30,358 nucleotides of DNA from assembly GCA_964648215.1 (NCBI GenBank), contig CAZYMF010000039.1, positions 1-30,358 of the forward strand, written 5' to 3'. Position numbers and translations under genes: made by a program. Origin of the DNA: CAZYMF01 sp964648215 (lineage in GTDB: Bacteria > Desulfobacterota > Binatia > HRBIN30 > JACQVA1). Below are positions 1 through 7,102 of this stretch, piece by piece. The notes beneath the pieces were generated by a model. That model made no database searches. It saw only the letters and a program-made list of their open reading frames with translations, and was not told where the DNA came from. How positions within the stretch are numbered: position 1 is the first letter of the stretch; every line of letters starts with the position of its first letter.

Positions 1-497
1 AGCTCGCGCTGGCCGCGGCCGATCGGGATCATGCTGTCGATGGCCTTCAGGCCGGTCTGCAGCGGCTCCTTCACCGGCTGGCGGGCGATGATCCCGGGAG
101 CCTTGAGCTCGATGCGACGCGCCTCTTTGCTCTCGATCGCGCCCTTGCCGTCGATCGGCTGACCGAGAGCGTCGACGACGCGGCCGAGCAACCCCTCCCC
201 GACCGGCACCTCGGCGATGCGGCCGGTGCGGCGAACCTCGTCGCCCTCGCTGATCTCCTGCGCCTCGCCGAAGATGGCGGCGCCGACGTTGTCCTCCTCG
301 AGGTTGAGAACCATGCCGAAGATGTCGTGGGGGAACTGCAGCAGCTCGCCGGCGGCCGCCTTGTCGAGGCCGTAGATGCGGGCGATGCCGTCGCCGGTGG
401 ACAGCACGCGACCGGTCTCGCGCACTTCGACCTCACGCTCGTAGTTCTGAATCTGCTTCTTGATCAGCTCACTGATCTCCGCGGCGCGGATTTCCAT
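1..497 (-). CDS. atpA: F1F0 ATP synthase subunit alpha, N-terminal part (runs off the window)
   Basis: This is the non-catalytic alpha subunit of the F1 headpiece at the cytoplasmic membrane. About 165 residues are visible. The protein opens MEIRAAEISELIKKQI, followed by the typical beta-barrel stretch with VLSTGDGIARIYGLD and GEGLLGRVVDALGQPIDG. It ends near IDSMIPIGRGQRE, just before the Walker A loop, which lies outside the window. The ATG at 495-497 is chosen because AGGAGG (508-513) sits 10 bases upstream. It lies 21 bases after atpH, in the usual atpF'-F-H-A order. Nothing is abnormal in the visible part. The frame is read directly and the family is unmistakable. Confidence 0.97.
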   Translation of the reverse strand, partial: MEIRAAEISELIKKQIQNYEREVEVRETGRVLSTGDGIARIYGLDKAAAGELLQFPHDIFGMVLNLEEDNVGAAIFGEAQEISEGDEVRRTGRIAEVPVGEGLLGRVVDALGQPIDGKGAIESKEARRIELKAPGIIARQPVKEPLQTGLKAIDSMIPIGRGQRE

Positions 498-518
498 CGA
501 GGGTGAACCTCCTAGAGA

Positions 519-1067
519 CTACAGATAGGTGCGGGCACCGGCCATTTCGTTCGCCAGGTGCTCGAGCTGGGTTCGTAGGCTGCCGTCGTAGACCTTGCCT
601 TCGGCTTCGACGAGCACGCCGCCGAGAAGCGCGGCGTCGGTGATCGCGGTGGCCAGCACCGTCTTCCCGGTGCGTTGCTCGAAGGCGGCGACGATCTCGC
701 GCTGCCGCTCCGGGCTGAGCGCGGCGGCGCTGCGGATGGTGACGCGGATGCGTCCGAGCGCACGATCGTGCAACGCCTCGAAGTGATCGTAGACACCGAC
801 CAGCTGATCGAGACGACGGTTCTCGGCGAGCACGCGCAGAAAGTTCTTGGTCAGGATCGATAGGGCGACATGCTGCGTGAGCTGGTCCACGAGAGACACC
901 AGCCGGGCGGGCGTCATCAGCGGGCTGGCCAGCACCGGCGCGATCGCCGGATCGTCGAAGGCCTGGCGTAGCTGGCGCAGCTCGGCGGCGACGGGCTCGA
1001 GCGCCTGGGCGTCGCGGGCCAGGGAGAACAGGGCCTTGGCGTAGCGGCGGGCGACGCGGGTGGTCAT
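519..1067 (-). CDS. atpH: F1F0 ATP synthase subunit delta
   Basis: The delta subunit joins the F1 head to the peripheral b-stalk. The product is 182 residues, the usual family length. It opens MTTRVARRYAKALFSLA (compare the family's ARRYAKALFELA) and its C-terminal half has the signature-like TAITDAALLGGVLVEAEGK. The frame is open further upstream, but the ATG at 1065-1067 is chosen for two reasons: it matches the conserved N-terminus, and it overlaps the atpF stop as ATGA (1064-1067), which implies translational coupling. It is followed by atpA after 21 bases. Confidence 0.96.
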   Translation of the reverse strand: MTTRVARRYAKALFSLARDAQALEPVAAELRQLRQAFDDPAIAPVLASPLMTPARLVSLVDQLTQHVALSILTKNFLRVLAENRRLDQLVGVYDHFEALHDRALGRIRVTIRSAAALSPERQREIVAAFEQRTGKTVLATAITDAALLGGVLVEAEGKVYDGSLRTQLEHLANEMAGARTYL

Positions 1068-1648
1068 CGCGCCGTCTCCCGCACCTGGGTGACGAACTCG
1101 CCGACGAAGCGGTCCTGATCCGCCGGCGTGAGGCGGTCGCGGACCAGCTGGGTGGCGAGCGCGGTCGCCTGCTGCACCACCGCCTGCCGCAACGCCGCTT
1201 CGGCCTGACGCACCTCCTGCGCGGCGGTGCGACGGGCATCGTTGCGAATCGCCTCGGCGGTCTTCGCCGCGGCGCGCAGGAGCGTGTCGCGTTCGCGCGC
1301 GGCGTCGGCGGTTGCCTGCGCCCGAATCTCCTGCACCTCCTTGTCGAGCGCCGTCAGGCGCGCTTCCCACTGCGCCTTGAGCTGCTCCGCCTCGCGCCGC
1401 GTCTGGGCCGCCGCTTCGAGCTCCGCCACCACGCGATCGTGACGACCGCGCGCGTAGTCGCGGAGGAGCGGCATCGCGTAGTGGGCGATGAGCCAGCAGA
1501 AGATGGCGAAGTTGACGAAAGTGAAGAGGAGGGTCATCCAGGGGATGCCGCCTTGCTCGTGCGCCGCTTCGCTCCCCCGTGCCAGGGCGGGCAACAGCGA
1601 GAGGGTGGTCGCGAGCGCGAGACCCGGCACACGGCCGCGGCGGCTCAT
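1064..1648 (-). CDS. atpF: F1F0 ATP synthase subunit b
   Basis: This is the peripheral stalk b subunit, 194 residues. An N-terminal hydrophobic stretch resembling a signal peptide (residues about 8-25) precedes the true membrane anchor (about 35-58, including LLFTFVNFAIFCWLIAHYA). A long charged, alanine-rich coiled coil then runs to the C-terminus. The extra N-terminal hydrophobic segment is common in b subunits of deltaproteobacterial type. It overlaps both neighbours by ATGA junctions (with atpH at 1064-1067 and with b' at 1645-1648), so the three stalk genes are probably translated together. Confidence 0.93.
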   Translation of the reverse strand: MSRRGRVPGLALATTLSLLPALARGSEAAHEQGGIPWMTLLFTFVNFAIFCWLIAHYAMPLLRDYARGRHDRVVAELEAAAQTRREAEQLKAQWEARLTALDKEVQEIRAQATADAARERDTLLRAAAKTAEAIRNDARRTAAQEVRQAEAALRQAVVQQATALATQLVRDRLTPADQDRFVGEFVTQVRETAR

Positions 1649-2079
1649 GCCACGCTCCTGCCGGTGGCGCGCTCCGCCATCATCCCGGCCAGCGCGCGGG
1701 CCTCGGTGGCCAGCGCCGACTCCGCCGTGGCTACCTGGCTCGCCAGCTCGCGGCGCAGCTGCGCCAGCTCGGCTTCCGCCTCCGCGCGCGCCGTGCTCAG
1801 CAGGCGCTGCTGCTCCTGCTCGGCGCGCTTGCGCTCGGCCTCGGTCTCTTCCAGCAGGCGGTGGCGCACCTCGCGCAACGAAGACTCGTACTGGTGCTCG
1901 GCCGTCTGGGCGTTGGCGCGCAGCTCTTCAGCCTCCCGCTGGCTGCCACGCGTGCGCGCGTCGCGCTGCGCGAGCACCTGCAGCATGGGGTCGAAGGTCA
2001 GCTTCTTCAACGCCACCCACAACAGCAAGAAGGAAACGATCTGAATGACGAAGGTATAGTCTGGTGGAAACGTCAGCAT
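1645..2079 (-). CDS. atpF': F1F0 ATP synthase subunit b' (second b-type stalk subunit)
   Basis: The product is 144 residues. It has one N-terminal transmembrane helix (about 10-26, FVIQIVSFLLLWVALKKL), the short motif FDPM, and then a charged coiled coil. This is the shorter b' partner that forms a b-b' heterodimer in bacteria with duplicated stalk genes. It is the first gene of this ATP synthase group; the F0 genes for subunits a and c do not precede it, so F0 and F1 are split in the genome. The start is the ATG at 2077-2079; no strong ribosome binding site is seen. A candidate promoter lies at 2164-2192. Confidence 0.9.
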   Translation of the reverse strand: MLTFPPDYTFVIQIVSFLLLWVALKKLTFDPMLQVLAQRDARTRGSQREAEELRANAQTAEHQYESSLREVRHRLLEETEAERKRAEQEQQRLLSTARAEAEAELAQLRRELASQVATAESALATEARALAGMMAERATGRSVA

Positions 2080-2163
2080 AGCGTGCGCGTGTTACACCCC
2101 CCTGTTTGGCACACCGCTGCGGCGATGGGCGAAGATTTACGGCTACCTCAAGGTGCCTCGGTG

Positions 2164-2192
2164 TTGTTACAGGAGAAAAGTGGTGGTTTCAA
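2164..2192 (-). promoter_or_regulatory. Candidate promoter of the atpF'-F-H-A operon
   Basis: Reading the minus strand, TTGAAA (2187-2192) is followed after 17 bases by TAACAA (2164-2169). The -35 matches 5 of 6 sigma-70 consensus positions and the -10 only 3 of 6. It sits in the 135-base gap between bactofilin and atpF'. It is plausible by position but weak. Confidence 0.35.
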
Positions 2193-2197
2193 ATTTC

Positions 2198-2213
2198 GCC
2201 CGCGAGCGCGAGC
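2198..2213 (-). terminator. Possible weak terminator after bactofilin
   Basis: A hairpin with a 6-bp GC-rich stem (one G-U pair) and a 4-base loop lies directly after the bactofilin stop codon (2215-2217). It is followed on the minus strand by AAATTT rather than a real U-tract, so termination would be poor. It may only attenuate read-through into the atp genes. Confidence 0.25.
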
Positions 2214-2214
2214 C

Positions 2215-2742
2215 TTACTTGGTCGCCTCCGATGACATCCGAACCGCAACCGGACGGTCTTCTCTGGGGAACGGGGTGACCTTCTTGTCCGACTTGTCGG
2301 CTTTGTTCTCGGCCGTCCCCATCGAGCAGTGGCCTTCGAACACCACGCCTTCCTGGATGACCAGGCTGGGGGTGCTGATGTTTCCGATCAGCTTGGCGGG
2401 CGCGCGCAGCTCGACGCGCTTGCGCGCCGTCACGTCGCCGCTCACCTCACCCTTGATGATCACGGTATTGGCGCGAATCTGCGCCGACACCACGGCACTC
2501 TCTCCGATCAGCACGCTCTCCTGCGCGTCGATCTCGCCCTCGATCTCGCCGTCCAACCGCACGCTGCCATCGAAGGTCAGCTTCCCCTCCACCCGACTGC
2601 CTTTGCCGAGAATCGTCTGTGCCTGTGTCTCTGCCGGCTCCATCGCCTGGCTCCGTTCGTCACTGTACCGCGGTGCCGAGGAGGTGCTCGCTGGAGCCTC
2701 TTCGGGCCGAGGCGCTCGGTCGTCTTTGCCAAACAAGGCCAT
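2215..2742 (-). CDS. Bactofilin-family cytoskeletal protein
   Basis: The product is 175 residues. A disordered, Pro/Ala/Ser-rich N-tail (1-42) precedes a right-handed beta-helix core (about 43-140) with the bactofilin rhythm of G-x-hydrophobic turns, for example SRVEGKLTFDGSVRLDGEIEG and IIKGEVSGDVTARKRVEL. A charged tail follows. Bactofilins polymerise without nucleotide at the membrane; in Myxococcus xanthus they anchor ParABS, which fits the position right after parB. The ATG at 2740-2742 (MALFGKDD) has GGGAG upstream. An upstream TTG reading into the parB end is rejected because the N-terminus MALFGK is typical. It has its own promoter (2782-2811). Confidence 0.92.
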   Translation of the reverse strand: MALFGKDDRAPRPEEAPASTSSAPRYSDERSQAMEPAETQAQTILGKGSRVEGKLTFDGSVRLDGEIEGEIDAQESVLIGESAVVSAQIRANTVIIKGEVSGDVTARKRVELRAPAKLIGNISTPSLVIQEGVVFEGHCSMGTAENKADKSDKKVTPFPREDRPVAVRMSSEATK

Positions 2743-2761
2743 TGCAGTCTCCCATCGCTCA

Positions 2762-2793
2762 GGGTGGAAAAAAGCGCGGCGCTTATACCACCC
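2762..2793 (-). terminator. Terminator-like hairpin after parB, containing the bactofilin -10 element
   Basis: The outer arms GGGTGG and CCACCC (plus-strand positions 2762-2767 and 2788-2793) pair. Inside them AAGCG / CGCTT with a 3-base loop pairs and is followed on the minus strand by a run of six T. Transcripts reading out of parB could fold this and terminate. Transcripts from the embedded promoter would start inside it and escape. The structure is seen; the function is inferred. Confidence 0.5.
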
Positions 2794-2811
2794 GGGCGCG
2801 CTCGTTGTCAA
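2782..2811 (-). promoter_or_regulatory. Strong sigma-70-type promoter for bactofilin
   Basis: The minus strand has a perfect TTGACA (2806-2811) and TATAAG (2782-2787, 5 of 6) with an 18-base spacer. The -35 overlaps the parB stop codon (2808-2810). The expected transcription start is near 2775, about 33 bases before the bactofilin ATG. Confidence 0.72.
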
Positions 2812-3647
2812 AAGTTATGGCCCGTCGCGGGCGTCTCGGTCAGGCGATCCACCAAGCCGTTCAGCTCGGCGAGAGAGTAGAACTGCACCTCGAGGCGGCC
2901 GCGGCCGTCGCGGCGCAGATGAACACGCACCTTGGTACCGAGCGAGCGGCTCAGTCGTTCCTCGAGGGCGCGCTGGTCGGCGTCGACATCGCGCCGGCGG
3001 TGCGAACGGACCAGATGCTCGGTATCGCGGACATTGAGGCCGCGGCTGACGACGTCGCGGGCCATCGCCACCTGCTCGGCCGCTGATCCCAGATTCACCA
3101 GGTTGCGGGCGTGGCCGGCCGACAGGTTGCCGCGGGCGATCTCCTCCTTCACCTCGTCGGGTAGCTGCAGCAGGCGCAGGGTGTTGGCCACGGTCGAACG
3201 ATCTTTGGCAACCTTATCGGCCACTTGCTCCTGCGTCAGGGCGAACTCGTCGATCAGGCGGCGGTAGGCGCGCGCCTCTTCGAGCGGGTTCAGGTTCTCG
3301 CGCTGGATGTTCTCGATGAGCGCGATCTCGAGCAGCTCGTCATCGTTGGCATCGCGGATGACGACCGGGACTTCGGTGAGCCCGGCTTTCTGCGCCGCGC
3401 GGAAGCGCCGCTCGCCGGCGATCAGCTCGTAACCGCCGCCGCTCTTGCGCACCAGCAGCGGCTGCAAGACTCCCTTCCGGCGGATGGACTCGGCCAGCTC
3501 GGCGATGGCCTCCTCGGCGAAGACCTCGCGGGGCTGAAACGGATTCGGCTTGATGGATGAAATACGAACAATGTTCTGCTCTGCGGAATCACCTGATCTC
3601 GTTGGGATCAGTGCGCCCAGCCCCCGCCCCAATGCCTTCCGTTCCAT
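2808..3647 (-). CDS. parB: Chromosome partitioning protein ParB (parS-binding CTPase)
   Basis: The product is 279 residues. The N-terminus ERKALGRGLGALI is the usual ParA-interacting peptide. The ParB/Srx CTPase domain follows with GERRFRA (78-84) and ENIQRENLNP (112-121), then a helix-turn-helix (about 136-160, LTQEQVADKVAKDRSTVANTL), and a C-terminal dimerisation region from about 230. It loads at parS and spreads as a CTP-dependent clamp. It starts 4 bases after parA, so the two are one transcription unit. Two parS sites lie at 4518-4533 and 7087-7102. Length and motifs are normal. Confidence 0.97.
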   Translation of the reverse strand: MERKALGRGLGALIPTRSGDSAEQNIVRISSIKPNPFQPREVFAEEAIAELAESIRRKGVLQPLLVRKSGGGYELIAGERRFRAAQKAGLTEVPVVIRDANDDELLEIALIENIQRENLNPLEEARAYRRLIDEFALTQEQVADKVAKDRSTVANTLRLLQLPDEVKEEIARGNLSAGHARNLVNLGSAAEQVAMARDVVSRGLNVRDTEHLVRSHRRRDVDADQRALEERLSRSLGTKVRVHLRRDGRGRLEVQFYSLAELNGLVDRLTETPATGHNF

Positions 3648-3651
3648 GGCC

Positions 3652-4446
3652 TCAACCTCCTTGCGATGCCGGCAACGCCTGCTTGGCCCGACGGCTCGTG
3701 ATCTCGCGCGCCAGCTCGACGTAGGCCTGCGCCCCGCGCGACTCGGGATCGTAGATCACCGCCGGAAGTCCGTGGCTGGGTGATTCGCTCAACCGTACGT
3801 TGCGCGGGATGATGGTCGTCAGCGTCGCTCCGGGAAAATGCGAGCGCACCTCATGGGCGACCTGATGGCTCAGGCTGTTGCGCGTGTCGAACATAGTGAG
3901 AAGCAGGCCCTCGATACCCAGCTGCGGGTTGAGACGCTGGCGAATCAGCTCGATCGTGTCCATCAGCGCCGTCAACCCCTCGAGGGCATAGTACTCGCAC
4001 TGCAATGGCACTAGAACGCTTTCCGCGGCCGTCATGGCATTGACCGTAAGCAGGCCGAGAGAAGGCGGGCAGTCGACGATGATGTACGAGTAGGCGTCGT
4101 GAATCGGCCGCAGTGCCTCGGCCAGCCGGTGCTCGCGCGCCAGAATCGGCACCAGCTCGATCTCCGCCCCGATCAAGTCGCGGTTCGAGGGCAACACCCA
4201 CAGGGAATCGACGACCGACGGACAAACGACGTCGCTGGCCGGCCGGCCGCCGATGAGAACATCGTACACCGTTCCGGTGAGCTCGCGCGGACGCAGTCCC
4301 ACGCCGCTGGTAGCGCTCGCCTGCGGATCGATGTCGACGAGCAGCGTCGGGTGCTTGGCAAGCGCGAGGCTGGCGGACAGATTGACCGCCGTGGTCGTCT
4401 TGCCCACTCCGCCTTTCTGATTTGCGATGCAGATGATGCGACCCAC
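3652..4446 (-). CDS. parA: Chromosome partitioning ATPase ParA (Soj)
   Basis: The product is 264 residues with a deviant Walker A KGGVGKTT (11-18), Walker A' DIDPQAS (38-44) and Walker B IIVDCPP (122-128). It binds DNA non-specifically as an ATP dimer and pulls the ParB-parS complex. The start is a GTG at 4444-4446, giving MGRIICIANQKGGVGKTT, the standard ParA N-terminus; upstream in-frame codons would add unrelated sequence. The 89 bases between rsmG and parA hold a parS site, so ParB spreading could repress its own operon. Confidence 0.96.
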   Translation of the reverse strand: MGRIICIANQKGGVGKTTTAVNLSASLALAKHPTLLVDIDPQASATSGVGLRPRELTGTVYDVLIGGRPASDVVCPSVVDSLWVLPSNRDLIGAEIELVPILAREHRLAEALRPIHDAYSYIIVDCPPSLGLLTVNAMTAAESVLVPLQCEYYALEGLTALMDTIELIRQRLNPQLGIEGLLLTMFDTRNSLSHQVAHEVRSHFPGATLTTIIPRNVRLSESPSHGLPAVIYDPESRGAQAYVELAREITSRRAKQALPASQGG

Positions 4447-4517
4447 CGCCGCCGCGCAGCCCCCTTCGATTGAGGTGAGTGACGGCTTCGTACCACACGC
4501 TTCGGGCGAAGTGAAGG

Positions 4518-4533
4518 TGTTTCACGTGAAACC
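4518..4533. promoter_or_regulatory. parS centromere-like site 1
   Basis: TGTTTCACGTGAAACC matches 15 of 16 positions of the widely conserved parS consensus TGTTTCACGTGAAACA, including the full 14-bp palindromic core. It lies in the rsmG-parA gap, 2 bases from the rsmG stop codon and about 70 bases from the parA start. It should be bound by the ParB encoded at 2808-3647. Confidence 0.95.
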
Positions 4534-4535
4534 GA

Positions 4536-5198
4536 TCAGGGCGCGGCCTTCATCTGCAGAATCAGCAACAGGCGGGCTTCGCCGGAATCGAGCCGATAGC
4601 GCTCGACGGCGTTCAGGTGATAGCCGAGCGCCTCGATTTCGACGACGGCGGTCTCTTTCTCGGCGGCCGGCCCTTTCATCGCGATGACCACCCCGCCCGG
4701 TGCGAGCAGTCGGCGCACGCGCCCGAGCAGCTCCGGGATTCTCCAGACCGCCCGCGAAACGACAGCCTCGAAACGCTCCGGTGGCGGGATCTCCACCGCT
4801 TCGGCTCGTTCGGCGATGATCGTCACCTGCGACAGACGCAGGCGCCGGGTCACCTCGCGCAGGAAGTTCGCCTTGCGCCGGTTGGCCTCGATCAGGGTGA
4901 CCCGCGCGTCGACGCGGAGAATGGCCAGCGGCAGACCTGGAAGCCCGGCGCCGCTGCCCACGTCGGCCAGCCGCCGGTACGGGGCAAGCGGGGCGACCAG
5001 CGCGAAGGCGTCGGCGATGTGCTTGCGGATGAGGTCGGCGCGTGTCTGACGGCGGGAAACGAGCCGGGCGTGTTCCCGCCACTGGAGCAGCAGATCGAGA
5101 TAGCATCCCAAAGAATCGACCTGTGCGTCGCCGAGGTCGACGGCGAAGCGCTGCGCACTGGCGCGCAGCAGCGCGCTCTCCGCGGGGGAGAGCGGCAT
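4536..5198 (-). CDS. rsmG: 16S rRNA (guanine-527-N7)-methyltransferase RsmG (GidB)
   Basis: The product is 220 residues. It methylates N7 of G527 of 16S rRNA using SAM. The SAM-binding motif DVGSGAGLPGLPLA is at 79-92, IEANRRKANFL at 103-113, and the conserved SRAV at 148-151. The ATG at 5196-5198 shares one base with the mnmG stop (TGATG), giving a coupled start. A longer open frame upstream inside mnmG is rejected because those residues do not resemble the family. The mnmG-rsmG pairing is the classic gidA-gidB order. Confidence 0.95.
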   Translation of the reverse strand: MPLSPAESALLRASAQRFAVDLGDAQVDSLGCYLDLLLQWREHARLVSRRQTRADLIRKHIADAFALVAPLAPYRRLADVGSGAGLPGLPLAILRVDARVTLIEANRRKANFLREVTRRLRLSQVTIIAERAEAVEIPPPERFEAVVSRAVWRIPELLGRVRRLLAPGGVVIAMKGPAAEKETAVVEIEALGYHLNAVERYRLDSGEARLLLILQMKAAP

Positions 5199-7075
5199 CA
5201 GGCCCGGCCGCAACGCTTGAGGTGGACGGCAAGCAGAGCGACGGCCGCCGGAGTGACACCGGCGATACGAGCCGCCTGACCGAGGGTGCGCGGGCGAACC
5301 GAGACCAGCTTCTCGCACACCTCGCGCGACAGGCCGCTCACCGAGTCGAAATCGAGATGGCCGGGGATCACCGCTTCCTCCATGCGCTGGAAGCGTCGCA
5401 CCCCCTCCTCCTGGCGCGCCACATAACCCTGGTATTTGATCTCGATCTCGACCTGGGCTGCGGCATCGGCGGACAAGGGCTCGCCGCTGCCGCCCAGCCC
5501 GGCAACGTCCTGGTAGCGCACCTCCGGCCGCCGCATCAGCTGCGCCAGCGACGTCGGGTTACGCAGCGCCACCGTCCCGAGAGCCTGCAGTTGCTGATTG
5601 AGCGCGGCCGTCGGGTTCATCACCGTGGTCTCGAGGCGTCGCAGCTCGCGCTCCACTCGCACTTTCTTGCGCTGCATGCGGGCGTGGTCGGCGGCGGCCA
5701 CCGCCCCGATCCGGTGGCCGAGGTCCGCCAGACGCAGATCCGCGTTGTCCTCGCGCAGCAGCAGGCGATATTCGGCCCGGGAGGTGAACATGCGATAGGG
5801 CTCGGCGGCAATCCCTTTGGTGACCAGATCGTCGATCAGAACGCCTATGTAGGCCTGGTGCCGGCCCAGAATCACGGCGGCCTCACCGCGCAGGCTGAGG
5901 GCCGCGTTGATTCCCGCCATCAAGCCCTGCGCCGCCGCCTCCTCGTAGCCCGTGGTGCCGTTGATCTGCCCTGCGTGATACAGCCCCGGCACCAGCTTCG
6001 TCTCCAACGAGGATTCCAGCTGCGTCGGATCGACGTAGTCGTACTCGATCGCGTATCCCGGCCGCATGATCCGGGCCTCTTCCAAGCCGGTGATGGAGCG
6101 CACCATCTCGGTCTGCACGTCCAACGGCAGCGACGTCGACAGCCCGTTCGGGTAGACCTCGACGGTGTCGCGGCCCTCGGGCTCGAGGAAGATCTGGTGC
6201 CGCTCCTTGTCGGCGAAGCGGACGATCTTGTCCTCGACCGCCGGGCAGTAACGCGGGCCGCGGCTCTGGATCCTGCCCGAGTACATCGCCGAGCGGTCGA
6301 GCGCCCCGGCGATGATCTCGTGCGTGCGCCGGTTGGTGTAGGTGATGTGACACGGGATCTGGCTCTGTACGATGCGCTCGGTGGCAAACGAGAACGGGAC
6401 CGGCGGCTCATCGCCGTGCTGAACCTCGAGGCGCGAGAAGTCGATCGTGCGCGCGTCCAACCGCGGGCAGGTGCCGGTCTTCAGGCGACCGACTCGGAAT
6501 CCCAGCTCCGCCAGCCGGCCGCTGAGGCCGATGGCGGCGGCATCGCCGGCGCGGCCGCCGGAGTAGTTCTTGAGCCCAACGTGGATCAGACCGTTCAGGA
6601 ACGTCCCGGTGGTCAGGATCACGCGTCGTCCGTGAATCTCCTCGCCCATCTCGGTCTCGACCCCGCGCACGGCGCCGTCTTCGAGCAGCAGGCCGGTGAC
6701 GCTGCCCTGGTAGGTGGTCAGCCGCTCCGCTCGTTCGAGCCGCGCCTTCATGCGCAGGCGGTAGAGCGCCTTGTCGGCTTGCGCCCGCGAGGCACGCACG
6801 GCCGGGCCTTTGCGCGTGTTGAGCTGGCGAAACTGGATCCCGGTCTCGTCGATGGCGCGTGCCATCTCGCCGCCGAGAGCGTCGATCTCCCTGGTGAGAT
6901 GACCCTTGCCGATGCCGCCGATCGCCGGGTTGCAGGACATCTGCCCGATGTGGTCGAGGTTGAGCGTGATCATCAACGTCTCACAGCCCATTCGGGCCGC
7001 CGCCAGCGCGGCCTCGATGCCGGCGTGGCCGGCGCCGACGACGATCACATCAAACAGCTTTGCGAACGGGCCCAT
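5198..7075 (-). CDS. mnmG: tRNA uridine-5-carboxymethylaminomethyl synthesis enzyme MnmG (GidA)
   Basis: This is a 625-residue FAD-dependent enzyme that, with MnmE, installs (carboxymethyl)aminomethyl at wobble U34. It shows the Rossmann motif VVGAGHAGIEAA (12-23), SCNPAIGGIGKGHL (47-60), a GTFLNGLIHVG stretch and NGLSTSLP. The C-terminal helical domain ends with RIAGVTPAAVALLAVHLKR. Full length and all motifs are present. It starts 26 bases after mnmE; a second parS lies in that gap. It overlaps rsmG by one base. Confidence 0.97.
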   Translation of the reverse strand: MGPFAKLFDVIVVGAGHAGIEAALAAARMGCETLMITLNLDHIGQMSCNPAIGGIGKGHLTREIDALGGEMARAIDETGIQFRQLNTRKGPAVRASRAQADKALYRLRMKARLERAERLTTYQGSVTGLLLEDGAVRGVETEMGEEIHGRRVILTTGTFLNGLIHVGLKNYSGGRAGDAAAIGLSGRLAELGFRVGRLKTGTCPRLDARTIDFSRLEVQHGDEPPVPFSFATERIVQSQIPCHITYTNRRTHEIIAGALDRSAMYSGRIQSRGPRYCPAVEDKIVRFADKERHQIFLEPEGRDTVEVYPNGLSTSLPLDVQTEMVRSITGLEEARIMRPGYAIEYDYVDPTQLESSLETKLVPGLYHAGQINGTTGYEEAAAQGLMAGINAALSLRGEAAVILGRHQAYIGVLIDDLVTKGIAAEPYRMFTSRAEYRLLLREDNADLRLADLGHRIGAVAAADHARMQRKKVRVERELRRLETTVMNPTAALNQQLQALGTVALRNPTSLAQLMRRPEVRYQDVAGLGGSGEPLSADAAAQVEIEIKYQGYVARQEEGVRRFQRMEEAVIPGHLDFDSVSGLSREVCEKLVSVRPRTLGQAARIAGVTPAAVALLAVHLKRCGRA

Positions 7076-7086
7076 CGGTCTCCCCT

Positions 7087-7102
7087 CGTTTCACGTGAAA
7101 CT
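7087..7102. promoter_or_regulatory. parS centromere-like site 2
   Basis: CGTTTCACGTGAAACT contains the complete 14-bp parS core (7088-7101); only the two outermost bases differ from consensus. It lies between the mnmE stop (7102-7104) and the mnmG start (7075), about 2.6 kb from parS site 1. Confidence 0.92.

Noticed and set aside
2743..2811. Extended N-terminus of bactofilin from an upstream TTG
   Set aside because: The added residues cover the promoter and hairpin and are unlike bactofilins; the ATG at 2742 has a ribosome binding site and the typical MALFGK start.
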